DNA of 64,000 nucleotides from Oscillatoriales cyanobacterium M59_W2019_021 (GCA_015295945.1 DVED01000130.1:1-64000), one strand, 5' to 3'; shown: positions 39,650 through 50,619, counted from the stretch's first letter. Notes: a model not told the origin generated them from the sequence alone. Numbers and translations: made by a program.

Positions 39650-40938
39650 AGGCGATCGTAGCAATCGGAAGATTCGTAGAACCCGTAGTCTACCGAAACT
39701 GACTTGGCGTGAACCAAACCGCTGATATGGTCTTGGACTAACTCCGATTGGGCAGTGCGAATCCATTCCCCCAACCCTTGCAGCACTTCCCCTAACACCA
39801 AAATGCCCGCCATCAATCCGGCGGGAATCAAGAGGGTTTGAATGCTGTCCCAGGAAATGCCCGCACCCATCGCGGCGGTGAGGCTATCGACGACTTCGCG
39901 AGTTAGGTAAACGGTGGCAACGGGGAGAAATCCTTGGATGAAGAGTAAGATTAACCAAGCGCTCGTCCAAGGAGCGGCGGCATCCCAAACCAAGCGAAAG
40001 GTTTTGGGAAGGTCGGAAAAACGAGAAGCAGCGCGACTGAATTTGGCAGAGAGAGCGGATATTCTAGGCATGGCAGGGAGCGGGGGCGATCGCATCGGAA
40101 CGAGTTTCACCACATCGGGTAGCGCGGCGAGATTTCGCTGACGTTTCAAAGCAGAAATTGGCACTTTCTCGAATAAACGAGAGCATTGTTGTAAGTGATC
40201 CTTGTTGAACTCGGGAGCGTTGAGTAAGGTCACCGCGCGAGAATTGCGAACCAATTCGACGAAACTATCTTGGGGATTGAGGGGAACGATTTCCGGATGG
40301 GTTCCCATCTCCAGGACGTAGAGATGTTTGAGGGGGAGGGGGGTTTGCAGGAAACCGTCACTGAGTTGGTGTGCCAGTTTGGGACTTTGGTGGTGCAGGA
40401 GGGGTAAATTGTCGATATCGTGACCGATCGCCGTTGCCGCGTCGGGTAGCAGCTTCACTTGGGGAAAACTGGGAATCACCATCGGTTGTTCTTCCGAAAG
40501 GTCGATCGCCATTACATCGTCGGTTAACAAGCTGTAACCTTGGGAATGGAAGGCATCCGCCATCGTCGATTTGCCGCCGCCGGAGTGGGTCATAAACGCC
40601 ACCGCCACGCCGTCAATGGCAACGCTGCTGGCGTGGAGAACCAGAAATCCCCGCTGCCGCAGCAACATGGAAAACAACGGACCGAGAATTACCGGACGGA
40701 GAACTCCTTCATCCAAACCCGGTTCGGGATCGACGACGATTTCGCACCCTTCCCGGACGAGTAACAGTCCCACTCCTTCGACGCTACCTAAAAAATAATC
40801 CCCCCCATTACTGCGGCGATCGAGATTGTCCAATTTCCCCAGGCGAACCACTACGTCAGCGGGTCGATCGCACGGCGGCAGTTCGGGAAGTGGGAACTCG
40901 CAGTGGATGCTTAAATTGTAGGCGTGATAGGCGTACAT
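39650..40938 (-). pseudogene. HPr kinase-like lasso-peptide kinase continuous with a truncated ABC-transporter TMD
   Basis: P-loop THSGGGKSTMADAFHSQGYSLLTDDVMAID; from ~40071 an ABC exporter TMD begins (MPRISALSAKFS...LVWDAAAPWTSAWLI) and ends at YESSDCYDRL without an NBD. Confidence 0.75.
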
Positions 40939-41064
40939 CTTGAGTCATGTATAGAGTTTATCGATATCGGCGGCGATCGCGCTCTGTAGGAGGAAGAGTC
41001 GGAAGAGACACGTCTTGCTCCGCATTTCTTCCGACTCTCTCATTCAGTTTCCGGAATTTATTCC

Positions 41065-41499
41065 TTATCTGCTTCCGTAAGAGGGCATGGGGACGTAACG
41101 CTGCAAGTCACTGAGATAACCGATCGCCACTTTTCCTCGGTGTTCCACCCAAGCGTGAGCTTCCAGTTCTCCGGTTTCGCCTTTGGCGACGCCGATTCGC
41201 AGTTCGCAGGGATGACCGTGTTGTTTCATCATCGTCTGGGCGACTAAGGCGCGAGCCAGACATTTGACGCCACCGGGCATATAGCGAGTGCCAGTCTCGA
41301 TCGCCCAAACGATTTTGCCGATCGAAAGAGGCTCTGAATGTTTGGGAGGGGCTTGGCTGAGTCGATCGACGATTTTTTGTAGGGTGCGAAAGGGAAGGAA
41401 TCGCAAGCCCAATCGAACGAGACAGAGGAAAAGGAAAGTGTTGAAAAGAAGTTGGCGATCGCGAATTTTTTGGCGAATTCGAGCGATCGATCGCCTCAT
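41065..41499 (-). CDS. Lasso peptide biosynthesis B2 protein (transglutaminase-like leader protease)
   Basis: YMPGGVKCLARALVAQTMMKQHGHPCELRIGV...LEAHAWVEHRG: Cys/His geometry of the B2 family. Confidence 0.88.
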   Translation of the reverse strand: MRRSIARIRQKIRDRQLLFNTFLFLCLVRLGLRFLPFRTLQKIVDRLSQAPPKHSEPLSIGKIVWAIETGTRYMPGGVKCLARALVAQTMMKQHGHPCELRIGVAKGETGELEAHAWVEHRGKVAIGYLSDLQRYVPMPSYGSR

Positions 41500-41762
41500 T
41501 ACTTCACCTCAATGAGTTGCGCGGCGAATAAATCTTGGAGGAGGGCAAACAAATCTTGCTGGCAGCGATCGAGGGTAACATCGTACTCCGAAGCGATAGC
41601 TTCCACCAGCCCGCCGACAGTTTGGGGTTCCTGAATCCGGTTCCAAACCCACGCTCCCACAGCATTCAAGCCATAGTAAATGCCGGATTTGAGATTGAGG
41701 ATAACCGATTCTTCAGCATTTTTCTGGAATTTTAGTAAAAAAAACGAGTAATTAGATAGTAA
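41499..41762 (-). pseudogene. Lasso peptide biosynthesis PqqD-like B1 protein (RRE), no usable start codon
   Basis: Minus strand LLKFQKNAEESVILNLKSGIYYGLNAVGAWVWNRIQEPQTVGGLVEAIASEYDVTLDRCQQDLFALLQDLFAAQLIEVK*; stop overlaps the B2 start (TAATG); in-frame stop at 41763-41765 with no ATG/GTG/TTG before the core. Confidence 0.8.
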
Positions 41763-42117
41763 TTAAGTGAATATACGTAGCAGATTTGACGGATGCCAAA
41801 ACATGAGGGGCTTGCTAGTTGCAATCGTCCCCAACCTTCTACTTTAGTTTTTATTCCTAAAAATCCGCATATCAACTCACTCTTTTTTTTAAAAAAGACC
41901 GCCAAAACCTCGGATATTGGTGATTTCAAATTGTCAAATCTTGAAGCTTAGAGGATTTGAAAGCGGGTGGAGCGGGATTTGTAGCGCCCAGAACGAAAAT
42001 CGATAATTATACGGAGAGACCTCGATCGCCCTCGAGCGATATAGAGATTGAAGAAAAATAGATCGAGGGCAAAATGGCAAACCCAGGTGGTCGATCGGGT
42101 TCCTTGTCAATTCTGAG

Positions 42118-42273
42118 ATGTTTCATGAAACCCAGGCTTGGCTGGAAGCCGATTGGATGTCGGATTGGGGTAAATGCAATTGGGGGACGGAAGGGATTCC
42201 CGCAAGACAACCCGTGCGATGCATTCCCGGTCGAGGTATTGCGATCGCTCGGGACGATCGCACGGTAGAGTGA
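42118..42273 (+). CDS. Small ORF, 51 aa (MFHETQAWLEADWMSDWGKCNWGTEGIPARQPVRCIPGRGIAIARDDRTVE)
   Basis: Read by eye; below the ORF-track cutoff; 29 bp upstream of rpiA. Confidence 0.3.
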   Translation: MFHETQAWLEADWMSDWGKCNWGTEGIPARQPVRCIPGRGIAIARDDRTVE

Positions 42274-42302
42274 ACACTGGAGTGAATTAAGGAGTCAGCA
42301 TC

Positions 42303-43013
42303 ATGAGTGCAGAACAAGACCCGGTTAAATTAATGAAGCAACAAGTCGGTCAAGCGGCTGCCGATTTGGTAAAGTCGGGATCGATCGTCGGATTGGGAAC
42401 GGGTTCGACCACGGCTTACGCGATCGAATATTTGGGCAAACGCTTGCAATCGGGGGATCTCAAAGATATCAAAGGCATTCCCACCTCGTTCCAAGCCTCG
42501 GTTTTAGCCAAAGAATACGGCATTCCCCTCACCACCCTCGATGAAGTTGATCGCATCGATATCGCCATCGACGGTGCCGATGAAGTCGATCCTCAGAAAA
42601 ACTTAATTAAAGGCGGCGGTGCGGCACACACCCGCGAAAAAATCGTCGATGCTCTTGCCGAACAGTTTGTCGTGGTGGTCGATGGGTCGAAATTGGTCGA
42701 TCGATTGGGTTCGACGTTCCTGCTTCCTGTGGAAGTGCTGCCGATGGCGATGACTCCAGTGATGCGGGCGATCGAAAAATTAGGCGGCAAACCCCAACTG
42801 CGGATGGGGGTCAAAAAAGCCGGTCCCGTTGTCACCGACGAAGGCAACCTCGTCATCGATGTCAAATTCGACAGCATCGACAATCCCGGCGAACTGGAAA
42901 AAACCCTGAATAATATTCCCGGCGTCTTGGAAAATGGTTTATTCGTCGGCGTTGCCGATGTCGTTCTGATCGGGGAAATTCAAGACGGCAAACCGATCGT
43001 TCGCCAGATGTAA
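42303..43013 (+). CDS. rpiA: Ribose-5-phosphate isomerase A
   Basis: [36 protein letters not shown]. Confidence 0.97.
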   Translation: MSAEQDPVKLMKQQVGQAAADLVKSGSIVGLGTGSTTAYAIEYLGKRLQSGDLKDIKGIPTSFQASVLAKEYGIPLTTLDEVDRIDIAIDGADEVDPQKNLIKGGGAAHTREKIVDALAEQFVVVVDGSKLVDRLGSTFLLPVEVLPMAMTPVMRAIEKLGGKPQLRMGVKKAGPVVTDEGNLVIDVKFDSIDNPGELEKTLNNIPGVLENGLFVGVADVVLIGEIQDGKPIVRQM

Positions 43014-43137
43014 TCGGTCTTGACGCAAACGAAACTTGGGATCGAACTGAGGTAGGGAAAGAGATATGGGGTGAGGGAGTTTTCCCTGTTCCCCATTCCC
43101 TCTTTTTTAGAGATATCTAATGGCTAAATGCTAACTG

Positions 43138-43827
43138 CTAATTCCGATCGCGGCAACGTTGCAAAACCCGTTCGGCTGCCAACTCGGAAGACGCAGGATT
43201 TTGTCCCGAAATTAACAAACCGTCTTCCTCGACATGGGGGGCAAAATCCGCTTCCGCTTTGAAGTTGCTTCCCAAGTCTCGCAATCGCGTTTCCAGCAGA
43301 AACGGAACCACCGATTCTAACTGAACGGCACGTTCTTCAGAATCGGTAAACGCCGTAATCGTACGACCTTTTACCAACGGTTCGCCGGATGCCGATTTGA
43401 CCGCAACCAGTGCGGCAGGTGCGTGACAGACAGCGGCAATGACTTTTCCATCGCGATCGAACGCTTCCAAGGTTTGCGTCAACTCGACACTATTGGGAAA
43501 ATCCCACATCGTCCCGTGTCCCCCCGATAAGAAGATCGCATCGTAATCTTCTGCATTAATATCGGCGATTGCCACCGTATTTTGCAAGCGGGTTTTCGCC
43601 TCTTCATCCGCCATAAACCGTTGGGTGGATTCCGTTTGCGACTCGGGTAAATGACTCTTGGGATCGAGAGGCGGTTCGCCCCCTTTTATCGATGCCAGGG
43701 TAACTTCCGCACCCGCATCCACAAAAACATAATACGGACTTGCCAATTCTTCCAACCAAAATCCAGTTTTTTGTCCGGTTTCTCCCAGACGATCGTGGGA
43801 GGTAATCACAATTAAAATACGCGACAT
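43138..43827 (-). CDS. Type 1 glutamine amidotransferase-like (DJ-1/PfpI) protein
   Basis: IFLSGGHGTMWDF, IAAVCHAPAAL; start at 43827. Confidence 0.92.
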   Translation of the reverse strand: MSRILIVITSHDRLGETGQKTGFWLEELASPYYVFVDAGAEVTLASIKGGEPPLDPKSHLPESQTESTQRFMADEEAKTRLQNTVAIADINAEDYDAIFLSGGHGTMWDFPNSVELTQTLEAFDRDGKVIAAVCHAPAALVAVKSASGEPLVKGRTITAFTDSEERAVQLESVVPFLLETRLRDLGSNFKAEADFAPHVEEDGLLISGQNPASSELAAERVLQRCRDRN

Positions 43828-44104
43828 TATTCTTAAGGAGTTCAAGAGTAGGGACGAATGGCATTCGCCCTTTTGGGACTGGCTACGCCTACAGGAGAAA
43901 GAGATCGGGGGGAGCAGGGAGATAAGAACAGAGACCAATGGGTAATTGGGAATCGGTAATTGGTAGAAAACCACTGGGAAACCTCGAAAAATGCAGATCG
44001 CGAACCCGATCGCCACAAATTCTCGTCATTTCAGCAATCGTCGATCGCTCTTCTTGGCAATTAATCGAGGTTCCCACTTATTACTTATTACTTATTACTT
44101 AAAA

Positions 44105-45574
44105 TTACCGTCCGCCAACAGTAATCTCGTCCACTTTGATGTGGGGTTGCCCGACGGTGACGTAAACGCTACCGCTGATGGAACCGCAGAACCCGGCTGC
44201 CAAGCCTAAATCCTTAGAACACATGGAAATTTTGTTCATGATATCCTTAGCTTCGCCGATGAGAATTGCCCCTTTCAACGGCTTGGTAATTTTGCCGTTT
44301 TCGATGAGGTACGCTTCATCAACGCCGAAGTTAAATTCCCCCGTCGGTCCGACGCTGCCGCCGCCCATTTTCTTGCAGTAAATGCCTTTTTCGATCGAGT
44401 TAAATAAATCCTCGATCTCGTAATCTCCCGGTGCGATATAGGTATTCCGCATCCGCGAGGCGGCGGCGTAGGTGTACCCTTGGCGGCGTCCGCTTCCGGT
44501 GCGGGGATGTCCGGTGCGTAACGAACCCGCCCGATCGGCGAGGAAGTTTTTCAAGATCCCTTTTTCAATTAATAGCGTCCGCTGGGCGGGCATGCCTTCG
44601 TCGTCCATATCGATGGTTCCGAAAGCATTTTCCGACAATCCTTCATCCCAAGCTGTCAAACTTTCGTGGGCGATTTTTTCCCCTTTCTTATCGATAAACG
44701 GCGTGGTTTCTCGTTCGATTTGCGTCGTTTCCAACAAGTGTCCGCAGGCTTCGTGGAAAATCACCCCGCCGAAGGAATTCGCCATAATAATTGGATAAGT
44801 TCCCGACTCCACGTAATCGGCATAGAGCATTTTACCTGCCGACTCCGCCACCTCTTCGGCAAAAGATTCGTAGTCCCAAGTCCGCAGAAATGCCGGATTG
44901 CTGGTATCTCCCGCTCGCTGACCGATGGACGATCGATGTTCTCCATCGGCACACAGCAAATTGCATCCCACCGATTGCGTCAGGCGAATATCGCGGGCAA
45001 AAACACCGTCGCTGGAGGCAACTAAGACTTCTTGCCAATCGCGGAAATAGACAGCACGGCGGGATTGCACGTGGCTGGCTTTGCGCTCCAATGCGGCATT
45101 TGCCCCCAACAGCACGTCCCCCATTTCCCGCATGGAACTGCTGTCGGCTAACCATCCCTCTTTCCCCTTGCGGGAAGCGTAGTCTCGCATCAGTTCTAAA
45201 TTCACCGGAGGCGTGAAGGCATTGGCAGAGGGCAAATTGAATCCCAGAATCGACAAACCCTTTTCTAGCGCGGCTTTGAGTCCGTTAAACGAGAGATCGT
45301 TGGTGCTGACGTAGCAATCGGCTTTGCCGCGAAACACGCGCACCCCCGCACCCGTAGACAACCGGGGAGTAATGCTGGTGATGCGATCATCTTCTGCCAA
45401 ACAACTGATATAGTTAACGCGCTCGAGGAAAAATTCGATAAAATCGGCTCCAGCAGCCCGTCCGAGTCCCAAAAGCGTTGCCAGGGGAGCCTCCCAGCCC
45501 GTATCGAAGCGATCGGTACTCAAGGTATAGTTTAAGCTCGGAATTTCTTGGGTCAGTATTGCAGTTGGCGACAT
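44105..45574 (-). CDS. tldD: TldD/PmbA family metalloprotease
   Basis: [19 protein letters not shown] HExxxH motif. Confidence 0.9.
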   Translation of the reverse strand: MSPTAILTQEIPSLNYTLSTDRFDTGWEAPLATLLGLGRAAGADFIEFFLERVNYISCLAEDDRITSITPRLSTGAGVRVFRGKADCYVSTNDLSFNGLKAALEKGLSILGFNLPSANAFTPPVNLELMRDYASRKGKEGWLADSSSMREMGDVLLGANAALERKASHVQSRRAVYFRDWQEVLVASSDGVFARDIRLTQSVGCNLLCADGEHRSSIGQRAGDTSNPAFLRTWDYESFAEEVAESAGKMLYADYVESGTYPIIMANSFGGVIFHEACGHLLETTQIERETTPFIDKKGEKIAHESLTAWDEGLSENAFGTIDMDDEGMPAQRTLLIEKGILKNFLADRAGSLRTGHPRTGSGRRQGYTYAAASRMRNTYIAPGDYEIEDLFNSIEKGIYCKKMGGGSVGPTGEFNFGVDEAYLIENGKITKPLKGAILIGEAKDIMNKISMCSKDLGLAAGFCGSISGSVYVTVGQPHIKVDEITVGGR

Positions 45575-45805
45575 AGACTCGTTGGTATCGGTAACGCTCT
45601 CCTAATAAGTGTAGCGCAGTCCCCCCGCGCCGAGAGGGTGCAAAGCAAGGGAGCGATCCGTCGGTACGGCGATCTCGATTGCTGTCACCCGAGGCTTAAA
45701 GCAGCGGAAGGAAACGGCTCGATCGAACAATTTCCCCACTGACTTTGCGATGGAATTTAATATTGCTATAGCAGTCGCCACTCCGATGAGGACAAATTTG
45801 GGTAG

Positions 45806-45870
45806 GGGCGTAGCATTTGCTCGGGTATTCTTGTCCGCTAACCGATAAAGTTTATGCAAATGCTACGCCC
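45806..45870. repeat. Inverted repeat GGGCGTAGCATTTGC...GCAAATGCTACGCCC
   Basis: Perfect 15-nt arms 35 nt apart; MITE-like intergenic palindrome. Confidence 0.85.
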
Positions 45871-45928
45871 AGTCTACGCCATAAATTTAGCCGATCGGCG
45901 ATCGCCCCAAAAGCGATGGCGTACAATA

Positions 45929-46669
45929 ATGAACGATCCGATTTTCGCTACAACCATGACCCTCGCTCGACCTCCGATAACTGCAATTCCCCTATTGGAA
46001 AATGGCGATCGTCTCACCCGTACCGAGTTTGAACGTCGCTACCATGCCATGCCCCACTGCAAAAAAGCCGAACTGATTGAAGGACAAGTTTATATGGCAT
46101 CCCCCGTTCGCGCCCGCAAACGCAGTCAACCTCACGCTGCCGTCATGGGTTGGTTATTTAATTACTGTCAAGCAACACCCGGTGTCGAACTGATGGATAA
46201 CCCGACGGTGCGCTTAGATGCCGATAACGAACCGCAACCGGATGCCTGCTTGCGGATTGAGGAAGGGGCGGGAGGGCAATCGCGCATTTCCGAGGATGAC
46301 TACATCGAAGGGGCGCCGGAATTAATTGTAGAAGTGGCAGCCAGTACTGCTTCTTACGATCTGCATCAGAAAAAGCAAGTGTATCGTCGCAATGGGGTGC
46401 GGGAATATTTGGTGTGGCGAGTTCTCGATGGCGCGATCGATTGGTTTGTTTTGGAAGAAGAAATCTATGTCAATTTACCCGTCGATGCCGATGGACTGTT
46501 GCGAAGTCGCGTGTTTCCGGGGTTGTGGTTGGCAGTTGCGGATTTGTTAGGGGGAAATTGGGCGCAAGTGGTGGCTCAGTTGAGTCTGGGATTGGCATCT
46601 GCCGAACATCGAGAATTTCAACAATCTTTAGCCGCAAAGCGATCGACAGATTCGACCGATCGAGCTTAA
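45929..46669 (+). CDS. Uma2 family endonuclease
   Basis: PQPDACLRIEEG, PELIVEVAASTASYDLHQKKQVYRRNGVREYLVW. Confidence 0.93.
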   Translation: MNDPIFATTMTLARPPITAIPLLENGDRLTRTEFERRYHAMPHCKKAELIEGQVYMASPVRARKRSQPHAAVMGWLFNYCQATPGVELMDNPTVRLDADNEPQPDACLRIEEGAGGQSRISEDDYIEGAPELIVEVAASTASYDLHQKKQVYRRNGVREYLVWRVLDGAIDWFVLEEEIYVNLPVDADGLLRSRVFPGLWLAVADLLGGNWAQVVAQLSLGLASAEHREFQQSLAAKRSTDSTDRA

Positions 46670-46707
46670 AATCCAAGAGTCAGCCGCCCTTATCCCGGAC
46701 GATCCCA

Positions 46708-47700
46708 TCAAACCGGTAAATCCCGGCGAGGATTGAACGTTTCGATTTCCCGAAGCTTTTGGTACAACTCCCGTTCTCGAGGACTCACCTCAGCAGGAAC
46801 CGCGATCTCCACTTCCACCAACTGATCGCCCCGTTTTCCCCGTGCCGATAGATACCCTTTCCCCGACAGACGCAATCGCTGACCGGATTGCACCCCCGGC
46901 GGCAAGTTCATTTTCACCCAACCATCCAAGGTCGGCACTTCCACCGTTCCCCCCAACACCGCTTCGCTGGGAGAAATGGGTAACTGGCAGAAGACATCGA
47001 TGCCTTCGATGTGGAAAAAGGGATGGGAAGCAACGGTGATTTTCAGGTACAAATCGCCCCCATTCGCGCCTTGACCTTTGAGGCGAATTCGCTGTCCGTC
47101 GATGACTCCCGTGGGTAAATTGACCTCTAACGATCGCCCGTCCTCCAACCGAATCCGCTCCCGACCCCCCAAGTAAGCTTTTTCTAAGGGTAATGTCAGG
47201 CGAGCTTCCAGATCTCGCGGGACTGATCCTGGGGGAACCCTATAGGCGGTTTTGGTGGTTCTGGGGCGGAAGGCATCGGGAGAATCGACCCGGAGTCGAG
47301 ACCCTGGCGGCGGCGGTGGTCGATCGACCACCGTCGTTCGCCGATTCAACAAATCGTCCAGAAAACTTTCAAAAGTGGCGTACTGCTCGAACTGGGCATT
47401 CGACGATGCACCGTTGCGGACGTTGACGCGAACATTTCCCGGTCTCGGTGCGGCAGTGCGCCCGGCTTTTTTCTGCCGCCAAAATCGACTGAATCGATCG
47501 TACTGTTCCCGCTTGCTGGGGTCGGATAGCACCTCATACGCTTCGCCAATCTCTTTAAACTTTTCCTCGGCCGCTTTATTGCCGGGATTCAAATCGGGAT
47601 GATATTTCCGTGCGAGTCGGCGGTAAACTTGTTTGATGTCCTCTCCGGACGCATCCGGAGTCACGCCCAGCATCTGATAGTAATCCCGAAAGTTTTGCAT
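46708..47700 (-). CDS. DnaJ/CbpA-type co-chaperone
   Basis: J domain [33 protein letters not shown]-terminal DnaJ domain. Confidence 0.95.
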   Translation of the reverse strand: MQNFRDYYQMLGVTPDASGEDIKQVYRRLARKYHPDLNPGNKAAEEKFKEIGEAYEVLSDPSKREQYDRFSRFWRQKKAGRTAAPRPGNVRVNVRNGASSNAQFEQYATFESFLDDLLNRRTTVVDRPPPPPGSRLRVDSPDAFRPRTTKTAYRVPPGSVPRDLEARLTLPLEKAYLGGRERIRLEDGRSLEVNLPTGVIDGQRIRLKGQGANGGDLYLKITVASHPFFHIEGIDVFCQLPISPSEAVLGGTVEVPTLDGWVKMNLPPGVQSGQRLRLSGKGYLSARGKRGDQLVEVEIAVPAEVSPRERELYQKLREIETFNPRRDLPV

Positions 47701-47779
47701 CGTTATCCGTAGTAGCTAGGGGTTTGAAGTAATAAGTAATTTTCTGCCGATTACCGATTACCCATTACCCATTACCAAC

Positions 47780-49765
47780 TTAAAACCAGTCATCATCATC
47801 GTCCCACGATTCGTCGTAAGCATTGGTTCGCGGCAACCGAGAGGAGATATTCTCCCTGGGGCGGCGTTTTTCTAGACCGTAAGTGTCGTCGTCATCTCCG
47901 GTCAAGGTGCGACGTAGGGTGGTAAAAATGTTCTCATCGTCGCCATCTAAAGAATATTCCGTGACTTCGCGATTGAGTTCGTACAGGGCATCTTGCAAGC
48001 TGGAAGTCGCCATATCCAACCCGCGATCGTCGTTACGCCGCAAACTTTCCCGCACTTCCGCAATCAAAGCCTCGATGCGGCGGCGCGTACCTTGGGCGAA
48101 TTGCAACCCGAAATCCAGGGCGGTGGTTCGCAGTTCCCGTTCTGCCCGGGTGGCGAGGGCTTCGGCACGGTTGCGCCGTTCTACCTTTTCCCGACGCAGG
48201 CGATCGATATTCGCATACTGCTCCGCTTGGCGGATGGCTTGAGCGATTTCCTGCGGAGTCAAGGCAGACGCGCCTTGAATGGTGACGCTTTGCTCTCGTC
48301 CGGTGGCTTTATCCACGGCACTGACTTGGAGAATGCCGTTGGCATCTATGTCGAAAGAGACTTGAATTTGGGGGATACCCCGAGGTGCGGGTGGAATTCC
48401 CACCAACAGAAACCGTCCCAGGGATTTATTATCCGACGCCATGTCCCGTTCCCCTTGGACGACGTGAATTTCGACTTGAGTTTGGTTGTTTTCCGAGGTG
48501 GAAAAAATGTCCGATCGCCGGACAGGAATGGTGGTATTTCGGGGAATTAGGGTTTTCATCAAACCGCCGACGGTTTCCAAACCTACCGATAGCGGCGTCA
48601 CGTCCAGTAACAGGATATCCTGTACGTCCCCTTCTAGGATACCCGCCTGAATTGCCGCGCCGATCGCCACCACTTCGTCGGGATTGACGTTTTGGTTGGG
48701 TTCTTTGTCGATGATGCTGCGGACGAGTTGCTGCACCATCGGCATCCGACTCCCACCGCCAACGAGAACCACATCGTCGATTTGGCGGGGGGTGAGTTGG
48801 GCGTCGATTAAAGCTTGCTTGACGGGTAACTTCAGGCGGCGGATCAAATCGTCGCACATGGACTCGAATTGACCTCGGGTTAGCCGGGTTTCTAGGTGCT
48901 TGGGTCCCTCTGGGGTAGCGGTGATGAAGGGGAGATTGATATCGGTAACGCCGACGCCGCTCAGTTCGATTTTCGCCTTTTCTGCGGCTTCGATTAAGCG
49001 TTGCAGTGCTTGACGATCGCGCCGTAAATCCAGCCCTTCCGCCTCCAGAAACTGTTCGGCCAGCCAATCGACTATTTTGCGATCGAAATCGTTCCCCCCC
49101 AGTTGGGAATCGCCCGAAGTGGCGCGAACTTCAAACACGCCGTCGCCGACATCCAACACCGACACGTCAAACGTACCGCCGCCTAAGTCGAACACCAGGA
49201 TGGTTTGATTATCTCTGCGATCAAGTCCGTATGCCAAAGAAGCTGCCGTCGGTTCGTTGATAATCCGCTTTACCTCCAATCCGGCAATCCGTCCGGCATC
49301 GCGGGTTGCCTGTCGTTGGGCATCGTTGAAATATGCCGGAACGGTAATCACCGCACCCGTTACGGGTTCTCCCAAATAGCGACTGGCTTCGTCTGCCAGC
49401 TTCCGCAGAACCATGGCCGAGATTTCTTCCGGCGCGAAATCTCGATTGAGGCGGGGACATTTTATCGCCGTCCTGCCGTTGGCATCTTGACGAATCGTGT
49501 AAGGCACTCGCTTAGAAGCGGGATTGAGTTCGCGGTACTGGCGACCGATAAACCGCTTCACCCCAAAAAAAGTATTTTGCGGGTTGAGAACCGATTGACG
49601 TCGCGCCATTTGCCCCACCAAGCGCTCGCCGTCTTTACTAAATGCGACAACAGAAGGCGTCGTTCTCATCCCTTCCGCATTGGCGATCGCGATCGGCTTG
49701 CCGCCCTCCATCACCGCCACCACCGAATTGGTTGTCCCCAAGTCAATACCGACTACCTTTCCCAT
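47780..49765 (-). CDS. dnaK: Molecular chaperone DnaK (Hsp70)
   Basis: [29 protein letters not shown]-type [24 protein letters not shown]; acidic C-terminal tail. Confidence 0.96.
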   Translation of the reverse strand: MGKVVGIDLGTTNSVVAVMEGGKPIAIANAEGMRTTPSVVAFSKDGERLVGQMARRQSVLNPQNTFFGVKRFIGRQYRELNPASKRVPYTIRQDANGRTAIKCPRLNRDFAPEEISAMVLRKLADEASRYLGEPVTGAVITVPAYFNDAQRQATRDAGRIAGLEVKRIINEPTAASLAYGLDRRDNQTILVFDLGGGTFDVSVLDVGDGVFEVRATSGDSQLGGNDFDRKIVDWLAEQFLEAEGLDLRRDRQALQRLIEAAEKAKIELSGVGVTDINLPFITATPEGPKHLETRLTRGQFESMCDDLIRRLKLPVKQALIDAQLTPRQIDDVVLVGGGSRMPMVQQLVRSIIDKEPNQNVNPDEVVAIGAAIQAGILEGDVQDILLLDVTPLSVGLETVGGLMKTLIPRNTTIPVRRSDIFSTSENNQTQVEIHVVQGERDMASDNKSLGRFLLVGIPPAPRGIPQIQVSFDIDANGILQVSAVDKATGREQSVTIQGASALTPQEIAQAIRQAEQYANIDRLRREKVERRNRAEALATRAERELRTTALDFGLQFAQGTRRRIEALIAEVRESLRRNDDRGLDMATSSLQDALYELNREVTEYSLDGDDENIFTTLRRTLTGDDDDTYGLEKRRPRENISSRLPRTNAYDESWDDDDDWF

Positions 49766-49907
49766 GATCTCTTACGTTCTCTCCTCGCGGATTCGATCGA
49801 ACCCCATTCTGTTCGGTAACACTACTCTATATTGTATTGACTTAACATTTATCCACAATTTTCTGGAGGAGTTCAGGAGTTACAGGAGCTCAAAACAGGA
49901 ATTGGGG

Positions 49908-49998
49908 GCTTGGGGTTTGAGGTTTGTTAATTGCTACGGGTACTTTGGCTTTCGCTCTCCCCGCGTCTCCGTGTCCCCCTTCCCCCAGTTTCCCCTGC
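49908..49998 (-). repeat. Composite intergenic repeat, copy A (inverted relative to copy B at 54446)
   Basis: Reverse complement contains CTGGGGGAAGGGGGACACGGAGA..GCGGGGAGAGCGAAAGCCAAAGTACCCGTAGCAATTAACAAACC. Confidence 0.9.
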
Positions 49999-50015
49999 TC
50001 CCTCGGTCTTCTCAC

Positions 50016-50252
50016 TCAATCGGGGCGAAAATTTTCCAAAGCTTCGTTGAGCAGATTTCTCATGTGTTCGGCGGCGAGTTTGATCTGCTGCTGGTAGTGC
50101 GCCCGATCTTCGGGATCTTCTCCGTCTTCGGTTTCTAGCAACTCCACCGACATCAAAATCGTGTTGAGGGACGTCCGAAATTCGTGAGACATCAGAGTAA
50201 AAAAGCGGGCTTTCAGCTCGCTCAGTTCTTTGGACGGTCCGCCTGGTATCAT
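50016..50252 (-). pseudogene. Histidine kinase fragment containing only the HisKA dimerisation/phosphoacceptor domain
   Basis: LKARFFTLMSHEFRTSLNTILMSVELLE...; no HATPase domain; reading frame ends where repeat copy A begins. Confidence 0.7.
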
Positions 50253-50619
50253 GTTTAACTCTTGGAGATCTAGTTAGTTCTTCTCGAAACGATGCGCTGT
50301 TGTGAAGCTCTACAGAGGAAGTACGATCGTCTCGGGATGGATCCGCCGCTCCTCTTTGGGCTGGTCTAGAACGATCTTCCGCTGGAGCCATCCCGACATG
50401 GGCAGATGGATTGCCAGCCGTCAAGAAGGCTAACGGGGAAGGAAGTCGAAATTGGCACTACCAAATTTGTCATTATACCGCTTTTCTTAGGTTAACACAG
50501 ACTAGGGGTGACGATCTCCCGATCGTCTTTACCAGCAAAGAGATTGAGATTCTCCTGTCAAATGTAACAAAATGCAACGTATAATAAAAACCAAGTCATT
50601 TTTGCACGAAGTAGGGTAA

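Noticed and set aside
32201-46669. Uma2 family genes as a novel defence island
   Set aside because: Uma2/DUF820 genes are scattered in high copy number in cyanobacteria and here lie singly among housekeeping genes.
48429-49067. 212-aa ORF overlapping dnaK in another frame on the same strand
   Set aside because: Arg-rich off-frame reading of dnaK.
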